NCBI GenBank assembly: GCA_039090855.1
Contig: CM077002.1
Span: 86,556,194-86,620,193, forward strand
Length of the DNA: 64,000 nt
Direction: 5' to 3'
Source: Macrothele yani
Taxonomy: Eukaryota > Arthropoda > Arachnida > Araneae > Macrothelidae
Part shown: one piece after another, positions 22,069 to 33,234 of the stretch
Layout of the letters: each line of letters starts with the position of its first letter
Numbering within the stretch: position 1 is the stretch's first letter
Notes under the pieces: model-generated
The model's input: the letters and a program-made list of their open reading frames with translations, nothing else
Database searches by the model: none
Told to the model about the DNA's origin: nothing
Translations under genes and position numbers: made by a program

Positions 22069-23071
22069 ATTTTGATGAATGTAACATGGGCGAGATAGGG
22101 TTTCCGGGTACCCTTCAACAAATACACAGAACATGTAGTCATTGTAAAGCCTTTATTTGTATGATATTAGTATTTTTTTGTCTAGATTTAGAGATTTCTT
22201 AGGAAAAAAACTTTATTTACAAACCTTGAAAAATATGAATTTTTCTAATTAACAAAAATTCAATTTTTCTACCCAGTAAACAGCAATTTTTCATAACAAA
22301 AATTCAATTTTTCTACCCAGTAAACAGCAATTTTTCATTCTCACAATGTTTTTCAGAAGTAAGAAAAAAATTAAAATATTTGTGAGGAAAACAATTTTAC
22401 TTCCAGAATTTACTAGTAATTTGTTTCCATAATGATGTCCTAATTTTATTGCAAACACAATATATTCAAGAACAAAACTTTTAAATATATATATTTTGGG
22501 GTAACTGTTATGATCAAAAGTTGCCTGAGATGTGATCAATTGAAATCAAACATTTCCAATGTACATGCCAACAACTGCTTAGCAACTATGTATCATCCAC
22601 TGGACAACTCCATACCTACCGTACGTCGACTAAACTTCTGTTGGGTCATTCCACATCAAATCACCCAGCATTTTCACAAGATGTAACCAACCTATCTACG
22701 ATTTTTGTGAAAATTGGTACAAAGTATTGTACTTGTGAGATATAAAACCTGTGGAAATATTAGGTCAGTAGATCTCGAGTAATGTATGGTATTTGTTGAA
22801 CCAAATACTGTGCATTATATTTTGTATAAATTGTATAGTATTTGGGAAACCATGGTCTCCCAAATACTATACAATTTATATAAAAGGTCTCCCAAATACT
22901 ATACGATATAATTTATATAAAAGGTCTCCCAAATACTATACGATATAATTTATATAAAAGATTAAAAAAAACCCCACCACAACACATTGTACAGTTTATG
23001 ATTCATAAACTTTAGCAGCAACACAACCACTGAACAACTGCATACCTACTACTGGACGGTTCTAGTACAAA
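22069..23071. other. AT-rich spacer with small duplications
   Basis: No gene. A roughly 45 bp direct duplication (TTCAATTTTTCTACCCAGTA and flanks) occurs at 22257-22340. A roughly 37 bp unit containing GGTCTCCCAAATACTATAC is repeated three times at about 22852-22960. Confidence 0.6.
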
Positions 23072-23254
23072 GCCCCGACAATCAAAACACCGACAATCAA
23101 ATTACCGACAGTTCAAAACGCAGATAGGCCGAAACACCGACAAATCATAACACCGACAGTTCAAAACACCGACAATCATAACACCGACAGTTCAAAATAC
23201 CGACAATCATAACACCGAGAAATCCTAACCGAGACAACCATAACACCGACAATT
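23072..23254. repeat. Short tandem repeat ACACCGACAATCATA / ACACCGACAGTTCAA
   Basis: About eleven units of 15-16 bases alternate between two variants. Units are degenerate at the edges. It abuts the larger array that starts near 23275 and may be part of the same element end. Confidence 0.85.
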
Positions 23255-23274
23255 ATATGGATTAATATAATTGT

Positions 23275-24246
23275 CCGGCGAGTAGAAGAACTTTATTCCG
23301 AGCGATGCAACAACAGAGTGGGTGGGAAAGGGGATGGCAACACCCAATCGATGGATGTGGTTACCCCTAGCGGTAAACGACGGAACTTCATACATTTTTG
23401 TTCTGATCGATGGCAACATATTTTTATTCCGAGCTATGGCAACATCGGAGTGAATGAGTGGGAAGGGGGATGCATAGGTGTTGGATATGTCGATGCTTAT
23501 GTGCTGCCTCTAGCGGTGAACGATGGAACTTTATTATTTTTATTACGAGAGATGTCAACATGGGAGTGAATGCACAAATGGCTGGGTGATTAAAGGGGAT
23601 AACAACAACGAAACAATGCTTATGTTCTGCCCCTAGCGGTGAACGACGGAACTTTATAAATTGTTATTCCGAGTGATGGCAACATCTGAGTGCATGGGTA
23701 GGAAGGGAGATGCACAGGTGTTGGACATATCGATTCTTATGTGCTGCCCCTAGAAGTGAACGATGGAATTTTATTATTTTTATTCCGAGAATGGCAACAT
23801 CGGAGTGGATGCACAAATGTGTGGGTGATAGCAGGGGATGACAACAACCAAACGGTGCTTATGTGCTGTCCCTAGTGGTGAACGACGGACTTTATGAAGT
23901 TTTATTCCAAGCGAAGGCAACATATTTTTATTCCGAGTGATGGCAACATCGGAGTGGATGAGTGGGAAGGGCGATGCATAGATGTTGGACATGTCGATGC
24001 TTATGTGCTGCCTCTAGCGGTGAACGATGGAACTGCATTAATGTTTGTTCCGACCGATGGCAAGATCTGAGTGGATGTGTAGGAAGGGGTTGCATAGGTG
24101 TTGGATATGTCGATGCTTAAGTGCTGCCCTAGTGTTGAACGATGGAACTTCATTATTTTTATTCCGAGAGATGGCAACATTGGAGTGGATGCACAAATGG
24201 GTGTGTGATAGAAGGGAATGATAACAACCAAACGATGCTTATGGAA
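23275..24246 (+). repeat. Tandem array B (left copy), unit 115-145 bp
   Basis: At least seven units share GTGCTGCCCCTAGCGGTGAA, then CGATGGAACTT, TTTTTATTCCGAG and GATGGCAACATCGGAGTGGA blocks. The core motif is near 23365, 23508, 23634, 23748, 23868, 24013 and 24127. The same family occurs in reverse orientation at 62556-64000. The order of blocks (core, GGAACTT, GATGGCAAC) is also that of the palindrome-end units, so the two repeat families are related. Confidence 0.9.
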
Positions 24247-24553
24247 GAAACTGTACAATTTTCAAGGGCACTGTGTCTCAAATATTTCAATATCTTAGGA
24301 ACCAGCTATTTCTTTTTGTGTGACAAAAATCATGTTTCCATGGCAAGTACCATTATCCATATATTGATAAAAAAAGTCAGTTTTTTGTCATTTAATTTGT
24401 GGAAGTAATAGTTATAATTTGTAATATAAATTTATTGTTTGCTGTCACCTGCCACGAAACAATCTAGTATTCTATCCCAAAGTACAGGATCAGCCATAGT
24501 TATGTTTGCATGTAGTCTAGGCATTTGCCCCTGACCTCCAGTTCATCTACATA
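24247..24553. other. Unassigned spacer
   Basis: No gene or repeat recognised between array B and the Tc1 terminus. Confidence 0.4.
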
Positions 24554-25494
24554 CACTGAGTGGCCACTTTATTATGACCACCTGACAGTTTTAAGCAAAT
24601 GAGCTATGGATGCACGCTGTTGTTAAGCCACGGATGGCTTAGTGGTTAGTGATTCAGACCATCGATGCTGGGTCCCCAGGTTCTAGCCTGGGCTGATCTT
24701 TCAGAGATGGTGTGATTTACTAACAATCGCTGAATATCCGCCGTGCATCGGACGAGCACGTAAAGTGACTGACCCCAGGCTGGACCCACTGGTTAAATGG
24801 GTATCCTTTCCTATGCCCCCCTTGAAATTCTCTCACCCATCTATGTGCAATATCGTACTTGTACGGTGGCGCTATCTACTGTACTCTAATCTCACTACAA
24901 ACTGTTCTGTCAAAAGTCGCTAGACTTGCTCTCATTCCTTCCGTTTCTGTGTCCTGCCCAAAAGGCGATCTCGCTGTAGGTGGCTGGGACCTAAACTCTA
25001 CTCCCTGTGGACGGAAGTACTACATGAAAATGACAAATTCTGTGATATCTGGTTGCACGCTGTTGCTGCCAGAGGAGAGGCTAATATAAAAAGGGAAACC
25101 TTAGTGCTTGGGACAGTAGTAGAAGTGATTTTTATGGTGACGAGATGGGTAAAAAATGCGATTTGACGGACTTTCAACGTGGGATGATAGTAGGAGCTCG
25201 GAACCATGGAGCGAGTATCACCGAAACCGCCGCATTCGTGAAGTGTTCCAGAGCAGCTGTTGTTAAAGTGTTTAAAGACTGGACTGTCAGCCAAAAAACA
25301 GGGTCTCTACGTGCAACGCGTGGTCGTCATCGACTAGTGATCTTCGGGCGGAACGGAGAGTGTCCAGACTGGTAACATACAACAGAAGGGCAACAGTGCA
25401 GCAAATTACAGAACATCTTAATCAAGGATGCCCTCAAATGATCGCTGCACGCGCTGTTCGCCGTACACTGCATCGGATGGGATAGAGGCCTTCC
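24554..25494 (+). mobile_element. Tc1-like transposon, 5' part, decayed
   Basis: It starts at a TA dinucleotide with the terminus CACTGAGTGGCCACTTTATT. At 25145 the plus strand encodes the N-terminal HTH region of a Tc1/IS630 transposase (GKKCDLTDFQRGMIVGARNH ... SITETAAFVKCSRAAVVKVF). This continues after a frameshift as RRVSRLVTYNRRATVQQITE and AARAVRRTLHRMG. The catalytic DDE part is missing: at about 25494 the sequence changes abruptly to Helitron coding sequence. A SINE-like insert lies between the terminus and the gene. Confidence 0.85.
24634..24850 (+). mobile_element. tRNA-derived SINE-like sequence inside the Tc1
   Basis: GATGGCTTAGTGGTTAGTG fits an A box and GGTTCTAGCCT fits a B box about 45 bases later, followed by a non-tRNA body. 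It differs from the main SINE family of the window. The 3' end is not clearly marked. Confidence 0.55.
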
Positions 25495-25495
25495 G

Positions 25496-26400
25496 CATGC
25501 TCACATCCTCATCTGGCTACGAGAAAAAATCTGACCTACTGAAATTGACACGGTATTATCAGCAGAATTGCCAGATCCCTTACAAGACCCTTTGCTGTTT
25601 GAAGTTATTACAAAAAATATGCTCCACAGCACATGTAGTGCACTCAACATGAAAGCTCCTTGCATGGTGGATGGCAAATGCTCCACGAAGTATCCACGGG
25701 AACTGCACCAGGAAACTCAAACAGGCCAAGATGGGTATCCTTTGTACAGGAGAAGAAAGCCTGAAGATGGCGGATTCTCAACAAAAATCAAAATGCACAT
25801 TGGCCAAACCTACCAGGAGATGGACATAGACAACAGATGGGTGGTTCCACACTCTCCACTGCTGTCCGAAATGTTCCAGGCGCACATAAATGTTGAATTT
25901 GCCAGACTGTCAAAGCCATCAAGTACATCTGCAAGTATGTAAAAAAAAGAAGTGATCAAGCAGTTTTTGGGCTTGAACAACGAACAGCAACTGTTGATGA
26001 AGTTGAGATTTTTCAATTGGGAAGATGCATCAGCAGCAACGAGGCAGTTTGCGAATACTCAGTTTCCCAATTCATTAATGCTATCCGACTGTTGTTCATC
26101 TCGGTGTCCACCTTGAAAATGGTCAAAGAGTCTACTTTAATCCAATCAACATTCAGGAGCAGCAACTTCAAGGGCCACCGAACACAACACTGACAGCTTT
26201 CTTTGAAATTTGAAAGCATGATCCGTTTGCTAAAACCATTCTTTATGGTGATGTTTCGTGCTACTACACTTGGAATGCATCCAGAAAAATTTTCAGCCAC
26301 GCAAACAAAGAGTTGATGTTGAAGGACGTCCTGGAGTAAAATCCACGGATGCTCTTGGCCGAGTTTACACAGTTCATCCATCAACTGCCGAGGGCATCTT
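25496..26400 (+). pseudogene. Helitron helicase-like N domain, frameshifted
   Basis: It encodes HILIWLREKI, stop, PTEIDTVLSAELPDPLQDPL, then CMVDGKCSTKYPREL, GYPLYRRRKPEDGGF, and DNRWVVPHSPLL plus HINVEFARL. These blocks, in this order, are the hallmark of the region before the Rep core in animal Helitron proteins. After about 25942 the frame shifts (KYICKYV then stop). Further family-like segments (FQLGRCISSNEAVCEY) follow with more breaks. Confidence 0.85.
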
Positions 26401-28190
26401 TTGAGAATGCTGCTCCACATTATCAAAGGACCAACATCTTCTGGTGACTTGAAAATTGTGAGCAATCAAGTTTGTGAAACCTTCAGAGAAGCATACCAAA
26501 AAGGAGGATTGTTGGAGAATGATGACCACCGAGACTTATCAATGACTGAAGCAACTGCCACCCAATCACCAACGCGCCTGAGACATCTCTTTTGCATTTT
26601 TCTGACCACCTGCGCTGTCTCAAATCCATTTCAATTGTGGGGAAAATACAAAGAGGATCTCAGCGAAGACATTCTTTTGAGAGTCAGTCGGGAAAATCCA
26701 ACTTTGCAAATTGACTTTTCACCAGACATCTTCAACAAGGCTCTCATCCTTCTAGAGAACCTGTGTTTGTCGATGGTTGGACGTGGCCTCAGACAGTGCG
26801 GACTGCCATCTTCCCAAAGAAACAACACGAACAATCTTTGCAATGAAATTCTGCGAGAGATGAATTACAATGTCAATGATTTGGAAGCATATGTTGCTGC
26901 CAATGAACCGCTCTTAATTACAAACCAAAGACAGGCTTACAATAAAGTTCTGGACATGGTAAGCAATGCGAATGGAGGCATCTGCTTCCTCGATGCAACA
27001 GGTAGGACAGGCAAAGCATTTGTCATCAACTTATTCTTGGCAACAGCTCCCCTACAAAAGAAGATGGCAGTTGCAGTGGCATCCTCTGGCATCGCCTCAA
27101 CACTGCTGGAAGGTGGTCGGACAACACATTCTTCCTTTAAATTGCCTTTGAACTTGGCCCATGATTAATATACAGTTTGCAACATTACCAAAGGATCTGG
27201 ACAGGCAAACGTCCTGCAAGACTGCAGTGTCATAGTTTGGAATGACCGTACGATGTCTCACAAACGAGCCCTGGAAGCTCTAAACAGGACACTCCAAGAC
27301 CTGCGAGCAAACCAGTTGCTCATGGGAGGAACTGTTGTTGTGTTAGCTGTCTACTTTCGTCAGACTCTGCCAGTTATGCCGAGGTCAACTCCAGCTGACG
27401 AACTCAATGCATGCCTGAAAGCATCTCATCTTTGGAGGCATGTCAAAAAATATCAATGACTACCAACATGCAAGTTCACCTACAAAGGCACGCTTTACTA
27501 GGAGAGTTTTCACTCCAGCTGCTTTAACTTGGTAATGGTAAAATTCCAGCTGAGCCAGAAACTGGATTGATTGTATTCCCAAATGGATTTTGCAATGTTT
27601 TAAAGACTGTCGAAGAACTTGCGGGAAATGTTTTTCCAAACATTAAACTCAGTTACTTGAATCATGAGTGGCTGTGTGAAAGAGCAATTCTAGATCCAAA
27701 AAATGACAGCATCAACAATATCAATGCTCACATTCAAAATTCACTTCCTGCAGCCACCACGTCCTACAAATCAATTGACACTGTCACAGAAGCAGCACAG
27801 GCAGTTCGTTACCAGACAGATTTCCTCAACTCACTTGAACCACCAGGTATGCCTCCCCACAATTTGCTTCTCAAAAAGGGTTCGGGGGAGGGGGCGCCAA
27901 CCCTGCTGCTGAGGAACTTAGACCCACCAAGACTTTGCAATGGAACCAGGCTTTGCATCAATAATTTGTTCACGCACATCATCGAAGCAAAGATATGCCG
28001 TTTGACTTCAAGCGTCTGCGATTCCTGATTCGTCTGACCTTTGCCATGTCCATCAACAAAGCGCACGGCCAGTCATTGGCAGTGGCTGGCATTAACTTGG
28101 AGGAACTCAGCTTTTCACACGGAAAACTCTATGTCGCCTGCTGAAGTAAAAAATCTCTTCATTTTTGCTCCCAATGGAAAAACCAAAAAT
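26401..28190 (+). pseudogene. Helitron PIF1-type helicase domain, decayed
   Basis: The frame at 26401-27168 ends in the Walker A region at about 26991-27020, read as DATGRTGKAF where the family has G-x-GGTGKT-(F/Y), so the key threonine is alanine. Next come a Walker-B-like VIVWNDRTMSHK (normally DE, here ND, near 27235) and VLAVYFRQTLPV (normally GDFRQ). A C-terminal AMSINKAHGQSL near 28045 and a short HGKLYVAC end follow. Several frameshifts separate the blocks. The motif losses show that it is not an active helicase. Confidence 0.87.
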
Positions 28191-28355
28191 ATTGTTTACC
28201 AAAAAGCAATAACCTAAATGAACTAAAAAAAATTATTGGAAAATTACAGGAATATATTTTTCATTCATAAAATTTCACCAGCTGAACTTGGGGATTCCAC
28301 GAATATTTCCCCGCGAAATACCTGGCACCCCTGCTAGTTTTTTATATCATCATTG

Positions 28356-28628
28356 TCAACCATTATCAATCCACTGCAGGACGAAGGTCTCTCCAAGCCT
28401 CTTCCACAGCTGTCTGTCTTGTGCCAGTCTACTCCATGTTATTTCTGCATCCCTTCGAATTTCATCCACCCATCTCCCACGTGGTCTTCTTCTTGGTCTT
28501 TTCCTGTCCCTTGGAATCCAATCTAAAATTTCGGCTGTCCATCGATGGTCTGTCCTTCTGGCAGTATGTCCAGCCCATTTCCATTTCAGGGATTTTACTC
28601 TGATCATGATGTCTTCCACTCTTGTCAT
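28356..28628 (-). pseudogene. LINE ORF, C-terminal 90 codons
   Basis: Encodes MTRVEDIMIRVKSLKWKWAG, RTDHRWTAEILDWIPRDRKR, a basic run, and ends WIDNG with a stop. It is about 90% identical by eye to the C-terminus of the copy at 30013-31596. This conserved tail after the reverse transcriptase is typical of many arthropod RTE-like elements. Confidence 0.9.
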
Positions 28629-29741
28629 TTAAGACGGAATTACTGTAGACATCATACAAGAAGCAAGTGGAGAAATTGAAACAGTGTTCGCCCAAGTTTT
28701 CACTCGATGCCTTAATGAAGGAAAGATTTCCGAGGATTGGAACAACGCTACAAAGATCCCGCTACATAAAAAAGGTGACATTGAAGATCTCAGGAACTAG
28801 ACCTATCAGCCTCCTATCAGTGGTTTTTAAAATCTTCACTAAAGTTCTTTCACACCGCTTGAAGGGAACACTGGACATGGCTCAACCGAGAGAACAAGCT
28901 GGATTCAGGAGTGGCTACAGCACTATAGATCATATCCACGTACTGAGGGAACTAACTAAAGGAGCAAGGGAATATGAACTTCCATTGTGCATGGCTTTTA
29001 TCGATTATGAAAGAGCCTTTGATTCGGTGAAACCATCAGCAGTTACAATGACTCTGAAATCCTGCGGTATTGAAGATGCATACATTAATATTATTAATAA
29101 CATCTATGAAAATGCAAGTGCAAAAATTCGGGTGTTTGAGAATACAGCACACATAAAAATTGGAAAGGGAGTGAGACAAGGTGACACCATATATCCCAGG
29201 CTCTTTAATGCGACATTGGAAAATGTCTTTCAATCACTGAACTGGGAAAACAAAGGGATAAAGATTAATGGAGATTATCTAACCCACCTTCGTTTTGCTG
29301 ATGACGTAGTCATTTTTGCAACCACCCCATCAGAGCTGCAGAGTATGATGCAAGAACTTGCTGACAAGAGTAAAGAAGTGGGATTAAAAATGAACTTTCA
29401 GAACACAAAAGTGACATACAATGCTTTTACAAAAAATGAAGATTTATCGATTGATGGAGAAAAGCTGGAGATAATATCTTGGACAGCAGATATCAAGTGA
29501 GGGTCACATTGATGAAGAAATTAATCGGCGTATTAAACTTGCCTGGAGAGCTTTTGGAAGAAACAGCATAATTTTCAAGAGCAATATGCCAATTAAGTCT
29601 TAAAAGAAAACTGTTTGATCAGTGTATCCTTCCAGTGCTTACGTATGGTGCAGTGACGTGGACCTTAACTAAAAGAGGCATACAAAGGCTGCAGACAACT
29701 CAAAGAGCCATGGAGAGGTGCATGCTTGGTGTAACCAGGAG
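28629..29741 (+). pseudogene. LINE reverse transcriptase segment, inverted part
   Basis: Carries the reverse transcriptase blocks PISLLSVVFKIFTKV, AFIDYERAFDSVKP, KGVRQGDTIYP and LRFADDVVIFATTP in order. A stop occurs before RPISLL (28797 region), and further breaks lie after EKLEI near 29480. The catalytic FADD is intact, but the frame is not. Confidence 0.9.
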
Positions 29742-30002
29742 TTTTTTATATATGTGTTTTTATTTCTCAGGTCTTTACTCTTCTGCCTTATTTGTTTATT
29801 GTTCATTGAGGATGGTTGCAATTTAAGGCTTTGTCGGTTACACGGTTTCACTCTAGTTGATGTTTAGTCAAAATGGTGACAAGGTTGAATCCTGAATAAC
29901 ATGTAAGCTCAGCCAGGCTTTAAAGCAATAGCAGACTTCTGTTATTGCTTTTTTCGAGATATTTTGCATTTTCATGAAACCTGAACTGAATTTGTAGGCT
30001 TA
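29742..30002. other. Spacer between two LINE copies
   Basis: No feature recognised. Confidence 0.4.
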
Positions 30003-31621
30003 GGGCCACTGGATGTTTTCCCCTGAAGAATGGTCCAGGGAAAGGGATGATACATGCACTCCAGACATCATGAAAGATACCAGTACCAGTAACAGAGTTC
30101 CTCCAGTCCTTCCAGCAGAAGTTGCACATGCAATCAAGAACATGAAGCGGGGAAAAGCTCCAGGAGAAGATGGAATTACTGTAGACATCATACAAGAAGC
30201 AAGTGGAGAAATCGAAACAGTACTCGCCCAAATTTTCACTCGATGCCTTAATGAAGGAAAGATTCCTGAGGATTGGAACACCGCTACAATGATCCTGCTA
30301 CATAAGAAAGGTGACATTGAGGATCTTGGAAACTACAGACCTATCAGCCTCCTATCAGTAGTTTATAAAATCTTCACTAAAGTTCTTTCACACCGCTTGA
30401 AGGTAACACTGGACATGGCTCAACCGAGAGAACAAGCTGGATTCAGGAGTGGCTACAGCACAATAGATCATATCCACGTACTGAGAGAACTAATTGAAAG
30501 AGCGAGGGAATATGAACTTCCATTGTGCATGGCTTTTATCGATTATGAAAAAGCCTTTGATTCGGTGAAACCATCAGCAGTTACAATGGCTCTGAAAACC
30601 TGCGGTATTGAAGATGCATACATTAATATTATTAATAACATCTATGAAAATGCAAGCGCAAAGATTAGGCTATTTGAAAATACAACACACGTAAAAATTG
30701 GAAAGGGAGTGAGACAAGGTGACACCATTTCTCCGAAGCTCTTTAATGCCACATTGGAGGGTGTTTTTCAGTCGCTGAGCTGGGAAAACAAGGGGATAAA
30801 GATTAATGGAGATTATCTAACCCACCTTCGTTTTGCTGATGACGTAGTCATTTTTGTAACTACCCCATCAGAGCTGCAGAGTATGATCCAGGAACTTGCT
30901 GACAAGAGTAAACCAGTGGGATTAAAAATGAACTTTCAGAAGACAAAAGTGATGTTTAATGCTTTTACAAGAAATGAAGATTTATCGATTGATGGAGAAA
31001 AGCTGGAGATAACAGACACGTACGTTTATCTTGGACAGCAGATATCAAGTGAGGGTCACATTGGTGAAGAAATTAATCGGCGTACAAGACTTGCCTGGAG
31101 AGCTTTTGGAAGAAACAGCATAATTTTCAAGAGCAATATGCCATTATGTCTTAAAAGAAAAGTGTTTGATCAATGCATCCTTCCAGTGCTTACGTATGGT
31201 GCAGAGACGTGGACCTTAACTAAAAGAGACATACAAAGGCTGCAGACAACTCAAAGCAGCATGGAGAGGTGCATACTTGGTGTAAACAGGAGAGATAAGA
31301 AGAGGAACTCGTGGATCCGAAAAATGACAAGAGTGGAAGACATCATGATCAGAGTTAAATCCCTGAAATGGCAATGGGCTGGACATACTGCCAGAAGGAC
31401 AGATCATCGATGGACAGCCGAAATTTTAGATTGGATTCCAAGGGACAGGAAAAGACCCAGAAGAAGACCACATGGGAGATGGGTGGATGAAATTCGAAAG
31501 TATGCAATGGTGACATGGAGGAGACTGGCACAAGACAGACCGTTGTGGAGGAAACTTGGGGAGACCTTCGTCCAGCAGTGGATTGATAATGGTTGACAAT
31601 GATGATGATGATGATGATGAC
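30003..31621 (+). mobile_element. 5'-truncated RTE-like LINE with (GAT)n tail
   Basis: The element contains only the reverse transcriptase half of its ORF and ends in a GAT microsatellite at 31600-31621. Simple-repeat tails of this kind are characteristic of the RTE clade. The apurinic-type endonuclease that normally precedes the RT is missing, so the 5' truncation falls near 30003. Target duplications are not obvious. Confidence 0.85.
30013..31596 (+). CDS. LINE reverse transcriptase, open frame of 527 codons (5'-truncated)
   Basis: An RNA-dependent DNA polymerase that copies its own mRNA into nicked target DNA. Visible motifs by residue: KAPGEDGITVD about 48-58, NYRPISLL about 107-114, FIDYEKAFD 175-183 (first catalytic Asp), GVRQGDTISP about 242-251 and FADDVV 274-279 (catalytic Asp pair). 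The basic C-terminal tail with RWTAEILDWIPRDRKRPRRR ends WIDNG. The frame is unbroken, unlike the neighbouring inverted copy, so this insertion is younger. The endonuclease is absent and a TAG lies three codons before the first ATG. The ATG is therefore internal to the original ORF and the copy cannot retrotranspose by itself. Confidence 0.92.
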   Translation: MFSPEEWSRERDDTCTPDIMKDTSTSNRVPPVLPAEVAHAIKNMKRGKAPGEDGITVDIIQEASGEIETVLAQIFTRCLNEGKIPEDWNTATMILLHKKGDIEDLGNYRPISLLSVVYKIFTKVLSHRLKVTLDMAQPREQAGFRSGYSTIDHIHVLRELIERAREYELPLCMAFIDYEKAFDSVKPSAVTMALKTCGIEDAYINIINNIYENASAKIRLFENTTHVKIGKGVRQGDTISPKLFNATLEGVFQSLSWENKGIKINGDYLTHLRFADDVVIFVTTPSELQSMIQELADKSKPVGLKMNFQKTKVMFNAFTRNEDLSIDGEKLEITDTYVYLGQQISSEGHIGEEINRRTRLAWRAFGRNSIIFKSNMPLCLKRKVFDQCILPVLTYGAETWTLTKRDIQRLQTTQSSMERCILGVNRRDKKRNSWIRKMTRVEDIMIRVKSLKWQWAGHTARRTDHRWTAEILDWIPRDRKRPRRRPHGRWVDEIRKYAMVTWRRLAQDRPLWRKLGETFVQQWIDNG

Positions 31622-32558
31622 TAGTTCATCAGGCGTTTTCATCATTCTTTTCTTGGACTCTAATTTCTACAAATGACTGATCAGCCCAAATAGCCCAAAA
31701 TTTAATTTCAGTACATTAATGTCTTGGCCATTTTATTATGTTCCCTTTTCGTTTCATGGTTAAGTTTTATAAATAAATACAGGCTAAATAGTCTTTCAGA
31801 AAACCAAATGTTAAGTGCAGTGAATCTGTTCAGATTGAATTTCTATTAATGGGTCGATGTTATCCATTTCAGCATTGCCTGAAGGAAGGATGTCCCTTGA
31901 GTACGATTTCGTTTAATCCCAATGTCAATGTCCTCTAAATTGATGCAAAATATCACAACCAAAATTTGTTTACATGTGTACAATGTATATCCATGAATTC
32001 TTTAGTATGTCTATAATGTTTGCACATGTACCACAAAAACTTTCTTTAATACTTTCAGGTTGTCAAGTCTGCAAACGTAAACAAACACCAATAAGCCATA
32101 GCTATTTTGGGTTTTGAAATTTGCTTTTGAGTAATTGAATACTCACTCTTAAATAATAGTAATTATCATGGCCTTCGGATTTCTTTTATAATTTTTCTAA
32201 TTTCATCCACCCATCTCCCAAATTTAAATATTACACAATAGCTTCAATCATTAAAAAAATGAAGTATTTTTTCCCCATAGCACTCTACTTCCCAGCACTG
32301 ATAGTGCCTTTTTTAGGTATTATAGTTTGTTGTTCAATTACTACAGGTATGTGGAACTCCTTTTAATTAGTGAAGAGTGCCACTTTCATCAATGTAGTTC
32401 ACCAACAAGTTCAATTCAAAACAAATTTACTCATCCTGTGATGAGACAAAAGCCGAGAAGGTTTTCCTGCTGCATTTACTGGCACTGAGGTTTTAAATAT
32501 TCGATTAACAGCATCAAAATCACTTAATTAAAGTTAGCATTATATTTTATAAATAAAG
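31622..32558. other. AT-rich spacer
   Basis: No gene, no repeat with defensible boundaries. Confidence 0.4.
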
Positions 32559-32699
32559 TACACTGACGGAAAAAAATCCCAACACCACGAAAAAATAGTT
32601 GTAGAGGAATTAAATGGCGTCAATACATTTGTATAGGTAACATATTTAATCGATTAAGGTTTCAAGATCACAGCTTAATGTAAGCGCGAGAAGAGCCAT

Positions 32700-33232
32700 T
32701 TTAAATGTGAAATGCTGGTACATTAATAACCGGTGTAACAGCCAGAATGTTAAATGCAAGCACGCAAACGTTCATGCATTGTGTCGTACAGGCGCTGGAT
32801 GTCAGTTTGTGGGATGGAGTTCCATGCCTGTTGCACTTGGTCGGTCAATACAGGGACTGTTAATGCTGGTTGGGGTGACGCTGGAGTTGTCGTCCAATGA
32901 TGTCCCATACGTGCTCGATTGGTGAAAGATCTGGTGATCTAGCAGGCCACGGCAACATGTCGACACTCTGTAGAGCATGTTGGGTTACAACAGCGGTATG
33001 CGGACGAGAGTTATCCAGTTGGAAAACACCCCTGGAATGCTGTTCATGAATGGCAACACAACAGGTTGAATCACCAGACCGACGTACAACTGTTCCGTCA
33101 TGGTGCGTGGGATAACCACGAGAGTGCTCTTGCTGTCATAGGAAATTGCTCCCCAGACCATAACTCCAGGTGTAGGTCCAGCGTGTCTCGGCCGCAGACA
33201 GGTTGGTTGCAGGCGCTCACCTGGCCTCCTTC
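32700..33232 (-). pseudogene. Tc1 transposase, C-terminal catalytic half
   Basis: The minus strand encodes RRRPGERLQPTC, VMVWGAISYDS, LDNSRPHTAVVTQHALQSVD and PARSPDLSPIEHVWDIIG, containing the second Asp (family pattern QDNARPH, here LDNSRPH) and the third acidic residue (IEHVW) of the DDE triad. A stop after HPNQH breaks the C-terminus. It belongs with 48227-48735. Confidence 0.9.
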
Positions 33233-33234
33233 TA

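Larger units (their letters stand above)
25495..28337 (+). mobile_element. Helitron fragment with 3' terminus
   Basis: Coding sequence of a Helitron Rep/helicase joins Tc1 sequence abruptly at about 25495. The 3' end is defined by CCCGCGAAATACCTGGCACC followed by CCTGCTAG and then T, the expected Helitron CTRR end before T. The N-terminal zinc finger and replication-initiator HUH part are absent, so this is a 5'-truncated copy. Rolling-circle transposition needs both, so it cannot move by itself. Confidence 0.88.
28338..29741 (-). mobile_element. RTE-like LINE copy with 5' inversion (twin priming)
   Basis: The 3' end of the LINE lies on the minus strand at 28338-28628 (tail with a short GAT run at the left edge). 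Directly next to it, 28629-29741 carries the preceding part of the same ORF on the plus strand. The inverted part ends at ERCMLGVTR and the non-inverted part begins at MTRVED; in the neighbouring copy these two points are separated by only about 11 codons. This is the geometry produced by twin priming during target-primed reverse transcription. Confidence 0.87.

Noticed and set aside
23072..23254. Regular short repeats resembling a CRISPR array
   Set aside because: There are no unique spacers, the units are directly adjacent and degenerate, and the genome is eukaryotic.
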